From: a virus | Reading direction: 5' to 3' (one strand) | DNA length: 45,792 bases | IMG/VR virus record: IMGVR_UViG_3300037225_000328 | Location: 1 to 45,792 of that record | Part shown: piece after piece, positions 1 to 7,040 of the stretch | Layout: every line of letters starts with the position of its first letter | How positions within the stretch are numbered: position 1 is the stretch's first letter | The notes under the pieces: generated by a model | Seen by the model: only the letters and a program-made list of their open reading frames with translations | Told to the model about the DNA's origin: nothing | Databases searched by the model: none | Translations under genes and position numbers: made by a program

Positions 1-151
1 CAAGAAAGCGCGAAACGACTTACGAAGAGATTGTCCTTGACTTTGCCAAAGTCTCGAATTACGTGGCGTTCACTTTTGGAAACACAAAGGTGCCGATGTT
101 GCGTTCGTTGCACTCAACCGGCGCAGTCTGTTTCGGGCTTCCGCTTCGGTT
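1..151. other. Left-edge stretch without a firmly supported gene
   Basis: A plus-strand frame is open from base 3 to a TGA at 168-170 and would give a 55-residue C-terminal fragment running convergently into the minus-strand genes. A minus-strand frame is also open to the window edge. Neither has a visible start, ribosome site or recognisable motif inside the window. The plus frame reads slightly more protein-like, but it would be against the direction of all other genes. Confidence 0.25.
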
Positions 152-346
152 TCATCCTGCCACCATTTGATCGAATTGTTCCTCTAGTTTTGCTAGAGTC
201 TGCTCAATAACGTGCTGCAACCGAATCAATCGGCCGCGCAGTTCCTTGTCGATTGCGCTTGCTGCCCAACGGTCAACTTGACTCAAAAGCTTGCGATCTG
301 CTTCAATTGTGTCAATCAGATGGTTCACAGAAAACTCCCTCTTCAT
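152..346 (-). CDS. Small hypothetical protein, helical
   Basis: Unrecognised 64-residue protein rich in Leu, Glu, Arg and Gln with a predicted all-helical pattern (Ile-Glu-Ala-Asp and Leu-Ala-Lys-Leu-Glu-Glu stretches), suggesting a small coiled-coil protein. Its start lies 35 nt inside the 3' end of the upstream gene, so it is probably translated from the same mRNA by coupling. No strong ribosome site is seen. It is the last clear minus-strand gene before the left edge. Confidence 0.6.
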   Translation of the reverse strand: MKREFSVNHLIDTIEADRKLLSQVDRWAASAIDKELRGRLIRLQHVIEQTLAKLEEQFDQMVAG

Positions 347-554
347 TGATTAACCAGAAATACTTGAACCCTTGAGCGCGCAGCGCTTTGACTTCATGCG
401 CCAAATCATAATCATCGGGCATATTGATAAGAAAAATGTACCACGTTATCAATCGGGCTTGTTCGGTGGTTATATTGTTATCCAACATAAACCGCCAAAC
501 GGTCCAGATACAGGAATTCGCCCCTGGATGCTGAATTACTAATCTGTGAATCAT
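312..554 (-). CDS. Small hypothetical protein
   Basis: Unrecognised 80-residue protein. The central and C-terminal parts (Ile-Thr-Trp-Tyr-Ile-Phe, then Phe-Lys-Tyr-Phe-Trp-Leu) read like a small folded alpha/beta domain. The first 22 residues are less protein-like, and a Met at residue 23 is an alternative start. The ATG overlaps the stop of an upstream reading frame as ATGA, which fits coupled translation. Confidence 0.6.
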   Translation of the reverse strand: MIHRLVIQHPGANSCIWTVWRFMLDNNITTEQARLITWYIFLINMPDDYDLAHEVKALRAQGFKYFWLINEEGVFCEPSD

Positions 555-663
555 GATGCTCTTTTCAGTAAACGATCAAACTTCTTAGCAAGCTTCGTTT
601 CGCAAGCTTGGCAACGAAAAACAGTGCGAACCGGAAAACCTCCGAAAACCAGTGCGGGTTCAT
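551..663 (-). pseudogene. Possible frameshifted small gene
   Basis: An ATG at 663 opens a 32-codon frame. A different frame across the same bases encodes a more protein-like C-terminus with a Cys-Gln-Ala-Cys pair and a Lys/Arg-rich tail, ending in a TGA that overlaps the next ATG. That second frame has no ATG, GTG or TTG of its own. One single-base shift near the start would join the two. It could be a broken gene, a sequencing indel or a recoded small zinc-binding protein. Confidence 0.3.
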
Positions 664-860
664 CGTGTCCCCCGCTCTAGCTTGGCATCGACAATTGCTC
701 CCTGGATAAGGCGGCCGAAGTATTCAAGCGCTTCGATATCCACAAGCGTCATTGTTCCGTGTTCATTAACGCCGGCATAGGCGTCAAGAATATTGTCGAT
801 GGTAATCTCGCCACCATTGGCAGCGGCTACCGCATTCATAAATTGTTGCATTGGAGTCAT
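660..860 (-). CDS. Small hypothetical protein, leaderless promoter
   Basis: Unrecognised 66-residue acidic, mostly helical protein. The ATG sits 6 nt after a -10-like TAGTCT, which itself lies 16 nt from TTGACT, so the mRNA is predicted to begin at or very near the start codon with no room for a Shine-Dalgarno site. The stop overlaps the ATG of the next small frame. Confidence 0.7.
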   Translation of the reverse strand: MTPMQQFMNAVAAANGGEITIDNILDAYAGVNEHGTMTLVDIEALEYFGRLIQGAIVDAKLERGTR

Positions 861-866
861 ATTGAT

Positions 867-894
867 AGACTACCATCTCTCCGGTAAAAGTCAA
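867..894 (-). promoter_or_regulatory. Promoter for the gene at 660-860
   Basis: Read on the minus strand: TTGACT (889-894), 16-nt spacer ending in GG, TAGTCT (867-872). The ATG at 860 is 6 nt further on. Confidence 0.65.
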
Positions 895-981
895 GGAAAA
901 GGCCCACTTTTTGGTCCTTTATAGTGGGCGCGCTTGCAGCCGGATTAACCCAAGCGGCTTTGACGGTCCACCCATCGCTGC
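895..981 (-). ncRNA. Short promoter-to-terminator unit (small RNA or 18-residue peptide)
   Basis: A strong promoter at 988-1015 and a terminator at 897-929 define a transcript of about 85 nt. It contains an 18-codon frame (975-919) starting ATG GGT GGA and stopping inside the terminator hairpin, without a Shine-Dalgarno site. It may be a small RNA, a leaderless micropeptide or an attenuator-like leader. No match to a known family is recognised. Confidence 0.45.
897..929 (-). terminator. Rho-independent terminator, minus strand
   Basis: Minus-strand stem GCCCACT (923-929) pairs with AGTGGGC (902-908), then C and four T. It closes the short transcription unit that starts near 981. Its T tract abuts the -35 box of the next promoter. 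Confidence 0.75.
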
Positions 982-987
982 TATACT

Positions 988-1015
988 AGTATAGCTTATG
1001 AATGGCACTTGTCAA
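988..1015 (-). promoter_or_regulatory. Promoter of the short unit at 895-981
   Basis: Minus strand TTGACA (1010-1015), 16-nt spacer, TATACT (988-993). An inverted CTATACTAGTATAG overlaps the -10 box and could be an operator or simple symmetry. Confidence 0.75.
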
Positions 1016-1022
1016 GTAAAAT

Positions 1023-1418
1023 CTAAGTCGCAAACAAGTGAACTTGTGGTAATGATGCCGGATCATTCAAGAGGTTAGCATTGTACAAATGCTTCAATTG
1101 TCGTGCGACAACCTCACAAGGGGCTTCCGTTGCCGTCATAGTAGACTGCGCATTATAAGTATGCCCGCATTTGATGTTTAGAGTGTACTTTCCGTAGGAA
1201 TTAGCGACCCATACCTTAGCGATGGGGCCAGCAATTTCCTTCTTTCCAAACTCATTGCGGACACCTACGTAAACTTGAAAATCGAGAAAATCGTCAAGTA
1301 TCGAGTATCCAAGATGAATTGGATCCCGGCAAACATCCAATACCTTGCCCTTCTGCACAAGCAGAAAAACCTGGATTACCGGCAATTCAATCAAAGCGCG
1401 TTGTTCGCAATCGACCAT
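1023..1418 (-). CDS. Hypothetical protein, 131 residues
   Basis: Unrecognised soluble protein with alternating hydrophobic beta-like segments in the first two thirds (Val-Phe-Leu-Leu-Val, Gln-Val-Tyr-Val-Gly-Val) and a helical C-terminal third. Its layout (a variable opening with a 'QxGKxL' turn, then a Tyr-Thr-Leu-Asn-Ile-Lys strand) resembles the protein at 6593-7030, which has 'QGGKPL' and 'VxRxMYxLNxMYGLG', so the two may be distant paralogues. The ATG is 6 nt after the -10 box, predicting a leaderless mRNA. Confidence 0.75.
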   Translation of the reverse strand: MVDCEQRALIELPVIQVFLLVQKGKVLDVCRDPIHLGYSILDDFLDFQVYVGVRNEFGKKEIAGPIAKVWVANSYGKYTLNIKCGHTYNAQSTMTATEAPCEVVARQLKHLYNANLLNDPASLPQVHLFAT

Positions 1419-1424
1419 AACACA

Positions 1425-1452
1425 ATTCTACCATCAGGTAGCGGAAAGTCAA
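1425..1452 (-). promoter_or_regulatory. Promoter for 1023-1418
   Basis: Minus strand TTGACT (1447-1452), 16-nt spacer ending GATGG, TAGAAT (1425-1430), then 6 nt to ATG. Confidence 0.8.
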
Positions 1453-1634
1453 GCCTTAACAGGGATTTCCGACCAGCAATAGCCACACCACGGCCCATCT
1501 GGCCCTTTGACGGCCGCATCCGTTGCACTATGATAATGCCGACTATTAAGCGCTACTCGAATAGCGCGATCAGCGGTATCATAGTCGGAAACGGAAAATC
1601 GACCCAATGGAGTGTTATACGTTATTGAGTACAC
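1449..1634 (-). CDS. Small hypothetical protein, GTG start
   Basis: Unrecognised 61-residue protein. The GTG start overlaps the 3' end of the upstream gene by 13 nt and has an AAGG element 7 nt before it. The sequence (Tyr-Asp-Thr-Ala-Asp-Arg-Ala-Ile) suggests a short alpha/beta fold, and a single Cys lies in the Trp-Cys-Gly-Tyr-Cys-Trp C-terminal segment. It is co-transcribed with the gene at 1622-1837. Confidence 0.65.
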   Translation of the reverse strand: MYSITYNTPLGRFSVSDYDTADRAIRVALNSRHYHSATDAAVKGPDGPWCGYCWSEIPVKA

Positions 1635-1837
1635 TTATCAGCCTTGTGAAGATGAATCTCAGGAATGACAACCGTATCAAACGGATACACTTCGGATATG
1701 GGCCACTCGAACATGCGCACAATGTAGTGATGCCCAAGCACGGGCATCTCTACCGTGGCAAGCCCTCTCACTTCACCCACGCCTTGCACCGGGCCATAGT
1801 CAACTGCCACAACCTCACGGAAAGCAAATTTACTCAT
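1622..1837 (-). CDS. Small hypothetical protein, leaderless promoter
   Basis: Unrecognised 71-residue beta-rich protein (Val-Val-Ala-Val-Asp-Tyr, Tyr-Ile-Val-Arg-Met-Phe). The ATG lies exactly 6 nt past a TATACT box, so it is the first gene of a two-gene unit with 1449-1634. Nothing indicates a function. Confidence 0.7.
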   Translation of the reverse strand: MSKFAFREVVAVDYGPVQGVGEVRGLATVEMPVLGHHYIVRMFEWPISEVYPFDTVVIPEIHLHKADKCTQ

Positions 1838-1843
1838 ACCACA

Positions 1844-1871
1844 AGTATACCATCATATCGGTTCCTGTCAA
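1844..1871 (-). promoter_or_regulatory. Promoter for 1622-1837
   Basis: Minus strand TTGACA (1866-1871), 16-nt spacer ending GATGG, TATACT (1844-1849), 6 nt, ATG. Confidence 0.85.
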
Positions 1872-1915
1872 GTCAAAATGGCCGACCCCGACAATCATTA
1901 CACTATGTCTAAAAG

Positions 1916-1948
1916 AAAAGACCCCGGTAGGTGGGTCCGGGGCCTTTT
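1916..1948. terminator. Bidirectional rho-independent terminator
   Basis: CCCCGG (1922-1927) pairs with CCGGGG (1937-1942), flanked by an A-rich run on the left and CCTTTT on the right, so T tracts follow the stem in both directions. In the minus direction it ends transcription coming from the first amidoligase gene and the structured RNA at 1949-2204. Confidence 0.7.
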
Positions 1949-2204
1949 CCTTGTTGCCAGTGTTAATTATAATTTTTTATAAATCTAATTAGCACCTAAC
2001 CGTTTTATGCCTCCCCACTAGTATGGGCGGCAGGTTCCTTATTTTCTCTCAAACCCTTACCTTATCGTATCCTTTGACCTACAACGTAGGTGGGATTCCA
2101 ATGGAGCGAGTTGTTTCATACATTCCATAGCTCTACAGGCAACTAGGAACCAAGTACGCTTAGGCGGGGCACCGTTGCCCCGCCCGAAAGGGGCCTAACT
2201 CCCT
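1949..2204 (-). ncRNA. Structured intergenic RNA candidate downstream of amidoligase 1
   Basis: No reading frame fits here. A long-range helix GGTTCCT (2033-2039) with AGGAACC (2145-2151) encloses inner hairpins: CCTAC/GTAGG (2078-2090) and ATGGA/TCCAT (2101-2128). Next to it are CCCA/TGGG around CTAGTA near 2017-2030 and the GC hairpin at 2163-2184. On the minus strand the block lies between a gene end and a terminator, so it would be a transcribed 3' RNA. It may be an independent small RNA, an intron relic or a stability element. Confidence 0.4.
2163..2184 (-). terminator. Strong GC hairpin after amidoligase 1
   Basis: GGCGGGGCA (2163-2171) pairs perfectly with TGCCCCGCC (2176-2184) around a 4-nt loop, 20 nt after the stop codon. 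No T tract follows on the minus strand, so it may act in mRNA 3'-end protection rather than as a classic terminator. Confidence 0.5.
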
Positions 2205-3215
2205 TTAGTCATCTTCATATCCGTTGCGAGATCGTCCGTGAACTCGAAAACGACGGCGGTAAAACTCGCTAATCCGTTGCCCGCCGGCATTGTCCCAAAC
2301 GAAGCACAAACTCTCAAATTGGGACTGTGCATCTCCATTAAACATTTCGTCAATCTGGTCATAAGTCATATCCTTGACCGCATCCACAAATCGCGTATGC
2401 GCGATAATCCAGTACATGATGGTTTTTGCATGAAGCGTTCCATCATGCAAGCGAACCTCAAAAGTCTTGTGCTTGCTGTATGCTTGCAGATTGAGGTAGT
2501 TGTACCGATCCGAGTCACTGAAAAAGCTGGCAATTGACCCGCGACAGTCACGAATCGCGCTTGCTGAATACCGAGGGGCATGGCAATAGAAACTATCGCA
2601 AGCCCGATACTCAGAGACTAGACCGCGCCAAGCAACATAACTCTTAGCATACGCATAAGCGACATGCCGCAATTGAACGGTAGTCTCATCACGCATGTCA
2701 AGGTGCAAATGATAGCCACAGTCATCATTTACAGTATAACCATGCTCATCGGCCCAACGACAGAAATTTTCAACTTCTGTCAAACCCTCATCACCGTACA
2801 GGATCGGGGTAAAAAACTCCATCCCCCGAACACTGCAATCATACTTAGCGCCAAAAAGGGTTTTACCCTTCAATTGACGGTAATCATCGCAAGAGTGAGT
2901 TTCCAACTCAATCCCAAACTTTCGCTTGCTTGCGATGTTCCCATAATGGGCGATGGAAACCGGGCTAGGAGTCGGCTCCCACGTATCTCCTGCGCGGTAG
3001 CATTCCTCACAAATTCGGACATTATCGCGGGTTCGTCGGCTACAGTCAAGCCACCGGACTTCATTGCACTCCGGGCAAATGAAGCAATAGGCCGTCCAAC
3101 AGCGGGAGCAAAACAAACTCCCATCCGGAGCCCGTTGCATCAAATCATCATAATGCTCTTCCCGGCAGTGACAGCAAAGGCTCCGAGTACGAGTAATGGT
3201 AGCAGTGTTAGGCAC
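2205..3215 (-). CDS. Amidoligase-family enzyme with N-terminal zinc modules (paralogue 1)
   Basis: 336-residue protein. Residues 14-72 carry repeated Cys pairs (CxxC at about 14-17, 36-39, 47-50 and 69-72), read as two zinc-ribbon or LIM-like modules. The rest matches the glutamine-synthetase-fold amidoligase family (Amidoligase_2 type): GIELE at 101-105, a GMEFFTPIL strand near 131-139 and the signature CGYHLHLD at 166-173. The family is predicted to join a carboxylate to an amine using ATP. Two paralogues lie downstream (5365-6348, 7349-8743), with a class II glutamine amidotransferase between. GTG start chosen, with an AAAGGGA site 5 nt before it. The substrate is not known; the zinc modules may bind a partner or target. 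Confidence 0.85.
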   Translation of the reverse strand: MPNTATITRTRSLCCHCREEHYDDLMQRAPDGSLFCSRCWTAYCFICPECNEVRWLDCSRRTRDNVRICEECYRAGDTWEPTPSPVSIAHYGNIASKRKFGIELETHSCDDYRQLKGKTLFGAKYDCSVRGMEFFTPILYGDEGLTEVENFCRWADEHGYTVNDDCGYHLHLDMRDETTVQLRHVAYAYAKSYVAWRGLVSEYRACDSFYCHAPRYSASAIRDCRGSIASFFSDSDRYNYLNLQAYSKHKTFEVRLHDGTLHAKTIMYWIIAHTRFVDAVKDMTYDQIDEMFNGDAQSQFESLCFVWDNAGGQRISEFYRRRFRVHGRSRNGYEDD

Positions 3216-3252
3216 TTGTTTCCCTTTCGTTAAGCGTGTTGAACTCTACTTA

Positions 3253-3280
3253 ACTATACCTCATTTTTACAGGTTGTCAA
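3253..3280 (-). promoter_or_regulatory. Promoter for amidoligase 1
   Basis: Minus strand TTGACA (3275-3280), 16-nt spacer, TATAGT (3253-3258). Unlike most promoters here, a leader of about 30 nt with a ribosome site precedes the start. Confidence 0.85.
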
Positions 3281-3762
3281 GTAGTTTTCCAGGTTCGACC
3301 GTGTTTAATACCTGCAATAGCCCCGGAACTAACATTAAATTCTCTGGCAACTGTCGCACGACTTTTACCAGTTTTAAGTTGTTCACGAATTAAAATGACT
3401 TTTTCTTTTGTAAGGATTGCGCGGGGATTTTGTTCACCACTATTCGTTTTTCGCCCACGACGGTATGCTTGGAGCAGATTTTCGCGTTGTGTATCTTGCA
3501 TCAAATGTTTAGGATTTACACAAACAGGATTATCACAACTATGTAAAACTCCTAACGTATTATCAATTTTTCCATAATATAGAAAATATATAATACGTGG
3601 AGCATACCGTACTTGACCACGATGTCCGCATGAAAATACACCCCGGCCCTCCCAATTTACATTGCCAGACCATTGCCAACAACCATCGCTTTTAGTAACA
3701 TTGCGCCAAAAGCGAGCAAGCTGATTTTCTGTTAAGATTGGTATTGGTTTGTATTCAGGCAT
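3277..3762 (-). CDS. HNH homing endonuclease with C-terminal helix-turn-helix
   Basis: 161 residues. The N-terminal half has the HNH_3-type pattern CWQW near residue 28, an aligned His-Ser-Cys-Asp-Asn and CVNPKHL, the zinc-stabilised nuclease core. The C-terminal part (Ser-Arg-Ala-Thr-Val-Ala-Arg-Glu-Phe) is a helix-turn-helix ending in a GRTW motif. It sits between amidoligase 1 and the amidotransferase, and its 3' end overlaps the -35 box of the amidoligase 1 promoter. Closely similar in layout to 4849-5364, 11523-12020 and 20289-20768. Typical of free-standing phage homing endonucleases. Confidence 0.9.
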   Translation of the reverse strand: MPEYKPIPILTENQLARFWRNVTKSDGCWQWSGNVNWEGRGVFSCGHRGQVRYAPRIIYFLYYGKIDNTLGVLHSCDNPVCVNPKHLMQDTQRENLLQAYRRGRKTNSGEQNPRAILTKEKVILIREQLKTGKSRATVAREFNVSSGAIAGIKHGRTWKTT

Positions 3763-3770
3763 AAACGGTA

Positions 3771-3798
3771 GGCCCGCTAACCCGATTGTTAGCGGGCC
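3771..3798. terminator. Inverted repeat between HNH gene and amidotransferase
   Basis: GGCCCGCTAAC (3771-3781) and GTTAGCGGGCC (3788-3798) form an 11-bp stem with a 6-nt loop. A T-rich tail (TTTCCTTCT) follows only on the plus side. On the minus strand it lies downstream of the amidotransferase gene and probably defines its mRNA 3' end. Confidence 0.55.
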
Positions 3799-3848
3799 TT
3801 TCCTTCTGACAGGGTTGCAAAGATCCTACCGACGATCTCAAAACCCCA

Positions 3849-4721
3849 TTAACTCTTTTGCCCATCATCGGTTTCATCCATGCTTCCGCTGTATTGAGCC
3901 CAAGCTTCCCTCCAATCTTGGTCATAGTCCTTCACATTGGCACCCGCGCCCACATACTCATCATCCTCCCACCGCGAAGTGCTAGCGCCCTTACCGCTGG
4001 TGTAAACCACCCGACCCTGACGCTTGCCCTCATACCACTCCGTAGTATTGCTGCATCCGTACTTACGCCCCCAGTATTCCGGGGCTTGCGACACAAACGG
4101 GGCAACCACTTCAACCTTACCATCCTGAGAGAAGCGGATAGTCTCACCCTCACCTACGGCCTTGATTGTATCACTATGACCGATACACTGCGCTAGATGT
4201 TTGGCGCTAGAAGAGTAGTACCAAACCCCTCGATACTGGCCGTAATGAAGTTCCCCATTGTGAACTTGGAGATAGAAGTATTCCCCGTCAAACCAGGAAA
4301 CCCCCCAATATCCGCAAACCGTCCCCCAAGCGCTGTTATAGTCGCCCTTGTGCTTAGCAAGGGAATCAAACAGGAATTGGGAATCCACGGCATAACCATC
4401 CGGGGCGTCAACAATACCATTGTGCGCTCCGATGATTCGGCCGTAGCGGAAGGGGTGAGAGTTGCGGCGGTTTACTGCGCCCCGCGTAGCGAGTCGCGTA
4501 TGCCCTGCCACAAACCACGTATCACACTCAGACCGCTCTAACCAAGCGGAGATGTTCTTTTGCTGTAGACCCTCAGACGGAGTAACGGCCGCCTTGATCA
4601 TCTTGCCGGTTGAATCGAAGAAACCAAGGCTATCGGTTCCCCGATTTTCATTGGCAAGCACAAGAGCGCGGAGGATTCCGAGATTCCAGCCTTTACCAAT
4701 AGCTCCGTATATGCCGCACAA
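3849..4721 (-). CDS. Class II glutamine amidotransferase (Ntn hydrolase)
   Basis: 290 residues from a TTG start. The TTG is followed directly by TGC, so after Met removal Cys2 is the N-terminal nucleophile (CGIYGAIG), as the family requires. A run AAGAGGA ends 8 nt before the TTG and decides this start over an upstream GTG (4781) that lacks a ribosome site. Other class II features are HTRLATRG and the His-Asn-Gly of the glutamine pocket. The enzyme would release ammonia from glutamine. No synthetase domain is fused, so the amidoligases on both sides are the likely acceptors of the ammonia. The C-terminal 60 residues are acidic and low in complexity. Confidence 0.9.
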   Translation of the reverse strand: MCGIYGAIGKGWNLGILRALVLANENRGTDSLGFFDSTGKMIKAAVTPSEGLQQKNISAWLERSECDTWFVAGHTRLATRGAVNRRNSHPFRYGRIIGAHNGIVDAPDGYAVDSQFLFDSLAKHKGDYNSAWGTVCGYWGVSWFDGEYFYLQVHNGELHYGQYRGVWYYSSSAKHLAQCIGHSDTIKAVGEGETIRFSQDGKVEVVAPFVSQAPEYWGRKYGCSNTTEWYEGKRQGRVVYTSGKGASTSRWEDDEYVGAGANVKDYDQDWREAWAQYSGSMDETDDGQKS

Positions 4722-4824
4722 AGTAACTATCCTCTTATTAAACCACGTAGACCGGAAACCTATAGTGTCAAGGTTAATCACCGGGGCGGAAGGGGCTTAA
4801 TTGTTCCTTGCCGCTCTATAATGA

Positions 4825-4852
4825 AGTATACCTGATTCAAGGCAAAAGTCAA
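4825..4852 (-). promoter_or_regulatory. Promoter for the amidotransferase
   Basis: Minus strand TTGACT (4847-4852), 16-nt spacer ending GG, TATACT (4825-4830). It leaves a leader of about 95 nt before the TTG start, unusually long for this window, with GC-rich inverted segments. Confidence 0.75.
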
Positions 4853-5364
4853 GCAGGTTTTTTCGGAATCCCTGTTAGCCAGGACCAGCTAGAACCGTGC
4901 AAAACATGTTCTATGGCACGACCCCGACAACCAATAATTCGTGCAAGTCGAGTTGCACCTAGCGGTTTTCCATTGACAATTTGCTTATGTAGCTTTACAA
5001 TCTGTAAGACCTGCTTTCGAGTCAAAACTGCTTTATGCTGCTTTTCTCCTCGGATAGGATTACCGTTTCGATCTCGATCTGCGGAGTTTCTTGCGCCATT
5101 TCCTGGATAAAGATGCTTGGGATTAACACAATCAGGGTTATCACAAGTATGACACGTCATGTTACCGGCATCACCATATTTAATCCAACAAGCAACACGA
5201 TGCGCTTTATACCAATCCCTTACTCCAAGATGAGGATGATAAATGCCATAACCATCTTTATCGTGAGCACCTAACCAATTCCAACATTCATTAGGAGTCC
5301 GTTTTTCAACAAAATCCCAAAAATGCTCTATATCCTCAGAAGTTAGGATAATGGGCTTGGGCAA
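4849..5364 (-). CDS. HNH homing endonuclease with C-terminal helix-turn-helix
   Basis: 171 residues. HNH_3-type core: CWNWLG near residue 27, CHTCDNPDCVNPKHL around residue 75, then a helix-turn-helix (Leu-Ala-Arg-Ile-Ile-Gly-Cys) and an aromatic SSWSW end. TTG start with GAGGGGA 6 nt before. The start follows the stop of amidoligase 2 within 3 nt, so the gene is co-transcribed and coupled. It separates the amidotransferase from amidoligase 2. Confidence 0.9.
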   Translation of the reverse strand: MPKPIILTSEDIEHFWDFVEKRTPNECWNWLGAHDKDGYGIYHPHLGVRDWYKAHRVACWIKYGDAGNMTCHTCDNPDCVNPKHLYPGNGARNSADRDRNGNPIRGEKQHKAVLTRKQVLQIVKLHKQIVNGKPLGATRLARIIGCRGRAIEHVLHGSSWSWLTGIPKKPA

Positions 5365-6348
5365 CTATAGTCCCCTCCCCGCCATTGATACATCCGCTAG
5401 TGTCCGTCGATTATGAGGTACTCGCCAGAATTGGGCATAATACCGGGCAAGCCGGGGGCCTAGAATCTGGCGCATGGTGCGCTTTGCGCGCCGCTCATCT
5501 CTGAACATATTGCGGATCCGTGCAAATGTCTTATCCTTGACAAAATCGACAAATCGCAAATGCGCAACAATCCAGTTACAAATCTCCGGACCCCGAAGAG
5601 TCCCCTGATACCCCCGAATCTCAACAGTCTTATGACTCCCCCAAGCCCGCCAATTGATAAACTCGTAGCGGGTCAAATGTCGGGCAAATGTGTCAAAACT
5701 GGCCGCATTAAGCACGGTTTCGGCTTCATAGTCCGGAGGGCGACAAAAGCAATTTCTCAATCGATCAGGATCCACCAGCTTTTGCCACAATTCGATGGTT
5801 AATCGGTAGGCATAAGCAAGATGCCGACGTTGCAAACTAGTAGATTCGCGCAGATCAATGTGAACGTGAAAACCGCACTCATCATCAACCTCAAAGTGGT
5901 TTTGATGGGCAAGTCGGCAGAACTTGCGAATCTCCGCTAATCCCTTGTCCCCTTGGAGAATAGGAGAAATAAACTCTAGCCCGCTAATACTTCCATCCTC
6001 TTTAGCGCCAAAACAAGTGTGCCCGCGTAACCGAATATGATTAGGACAATCGGCAGTTTCTAATTCAACCCCAAAACAGCGCTCACTATGCGTTTTGATG
6101 AACGTATTAGCGGATGAATGAAACTCTGTTTCCCGCCAACGGGAAATAGCAGACCAACAATCATAACAGATAGGTTGCCCGCGATCATTGCGCTGAGTAT
6201 CATCCCGAGAAGCAACGTTCCCGCAATCAGCACAAAGGAAATAGCGGGAACTAAAGCAGCGCTGACAATACACATACCCGCAGGCCCTTTGGCTTGATTC
6301 GGCCGTAACGGGGCACCCACATTGATCGCAATGGCTTCTAGCTGGCAT
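5365..6348 (-). CDS. Amidoligase-family enzyme with N-terminal zinc modules (paralogue 2)
   Basis: 327 residues. Cys pairs at about 7-10, 28-31, 39-42 and 61-64 form two zinc-binding modules. The catalytic region keeps GVELE (93-97), a GLEFISPI strand and CGFHVHID (158-165), the hallmark of the amidoligase family. About one-third of residues look shared with paralogue 1 by eye, including the FGAKxD and KTVEIR/KTFEVR segments. The ATG is 6 nt after TATACT, predicting a leaderless mRNA, whereas paralogue 1 has a leader. An HNH gene follows directly. Confidence 0.85.
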   Translation of the reverse strand: MPARSHCDQCGCPVTAESSQRACGYVYCQRCFSSRYFLCADCGNVASRDDTQRNDRGQPICYDCWSAISRWRETEFHSSANTFIKTHSERCFGVELETADCPNHIRLRGHTCFGAKEDGSISGLEFISPILQGDKGLAEIRKFCRLAHQNHFEVDDECGFHVHIDLRESTSLQRRHLAYAYRLTIELWQKLVDPDRLRNCFCRPPDYEAETVLNAASFDTFARHLTRYEFINWRAWGSHKTVEIRGYQGTLRGPEICNWIVAHLRFVDFVKDKTFARIRNMFRDERRAKRTMRQILGPRLARYYAQFWRVPHNRRTLADVSMAGRGL

Positions 6349-6354
6349 GATTCA

Positions 6355-6382
6355 AGTATACCCTACACTCGCAAAAAGTCAA
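6355..6382 (-). promoter_or_regulatory. Promoter for amidoligase 2
   Basis: Minus strand TTGACT (6377-6382), 16-nt spacer ending GGG, TATACT (6355-6360), 6 nt, ATG. Confidence 0.85.
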
Positions 6383-6591
6383 ATGGAATTTTCGACCGTA
6401 TAAAAGGCCAATCGAATAATTCCCCTCGCTGGGTCAAATCCGATAAGTTCAATCCATCTCATACCGGCGTCACCGCCATTAACATATATTTCTCTCTTCC
6501 GTAAGAAAAACTTGGTAGCAGAATCAAGAGTATCAAAATCGGTAAATTGAGCGTAAACAGAATAACCCCGAACAACCGAGTATCTATACAT
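6379..6591 (-). CDS. Small hypothetical protein, 70 residues
   Basis: Unrecognised. Aromatic beta-like N-terminus (Tyr-Ser-Val-Val-Arg-Gly-Tyr) and a Lys/Arg centre. A GGGGA element precedes the ATG by about 6 nt. It follows 6593-7030 with a 1-nt gap, so the two form one unit. Its 3' end overlaps the -35 box of the amidoligase 2 promoter. Confidence 0.7.
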   Translation of the reverse strand: MYRYSVVRGYSVYAQFTDFDTLDSATKFFLRKREIYVNGGDAGMRWIELIGFDPARGIIRLAFYTVENSI

Positions 6592-6592
6592 C

Positions 6593-7030
6593 TTATATCC
6601 CCTGTCCTACAAACTGTGCCACCGGAATAAACGGCTTGATGCGAATTTGAGCGACAGTGTTATATTGCCGGAATTCGCCAAGTCCATACATTCTGTTAAG
6701 ATACATACGCACCGCCGACTTTACATTTTTAGCCTCAATCTTGAATTCGCGCTCACTTTGACTGTATTTGACATAGATCGCGGCCTTATCAGAACGCGGT
6801 AATTGTTGCACAATTGCAATCGGATAGAAAACTGTTTTCATTCCGATCGCATTGATACCGGCCGCGTATACTGTCCAGTCACTAAAATCATTGGGATCTA
6901 GCTTGTCATAGTCTAACACCATAGGCGTAGCACGTGCGCATATTAAGTGCCCGCCGCAATGTTTACCATGCAACGGTTTTCCACCTTGCACAAGGATAAA
7001 CGTCGTTATTTGTGGTTTGTGTAATTGCAT
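6593..7030 (-). CDS. Hypothetical protein, 145 residues
   Basis: Unrecognised soluble protein. It begins with a hydrophobic strand (Thr-Phe-Ile-Leu-Val-Gln-Gly-Gly-Lys-Pro-Leu), then alternating strands and a C-terminal Arg-Met-Tyr-Leu-Asn-Arg-Met-Tyr helix. The same 'lead strand + GK.L + C.. P/H' layout is seen at 1023-1418 and weakly at 8833-9243 (ThrValLeuThrGly), suggesting a small paralogous set in this GC-richer part. The ribosome site GAGG lies 8 nt before the ATG. Confidence 0.75.
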   Translation of the reverse strand: MQLHKPQITTFILVQGGKPLHGKHCGGHLICARATPMVLDYDKLDPNDFSDWTVYAAGINAIGMKTVFYPIAIVQQLPRSDKAAIYVKYSQSEREFKIEAKNVKSAVRMYLNRMYGLGEFRQYNTVAQIRIKPFIPVAQFVGQGI

Positions 7031-7040
7031 AGTAAACCTC

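Noticed and set aside
3-170. Plus-strand open frame at the left edge
   Set aside because: No start or motif inside the window and opposite to all neighbouring genes; left as an ambiguous stretch.
2664-3233. Long plus-strand frame opposite amidoligase 1
   Set aside because: Shadow of a gene with clear family motifs on the other strand; no ribosome site.
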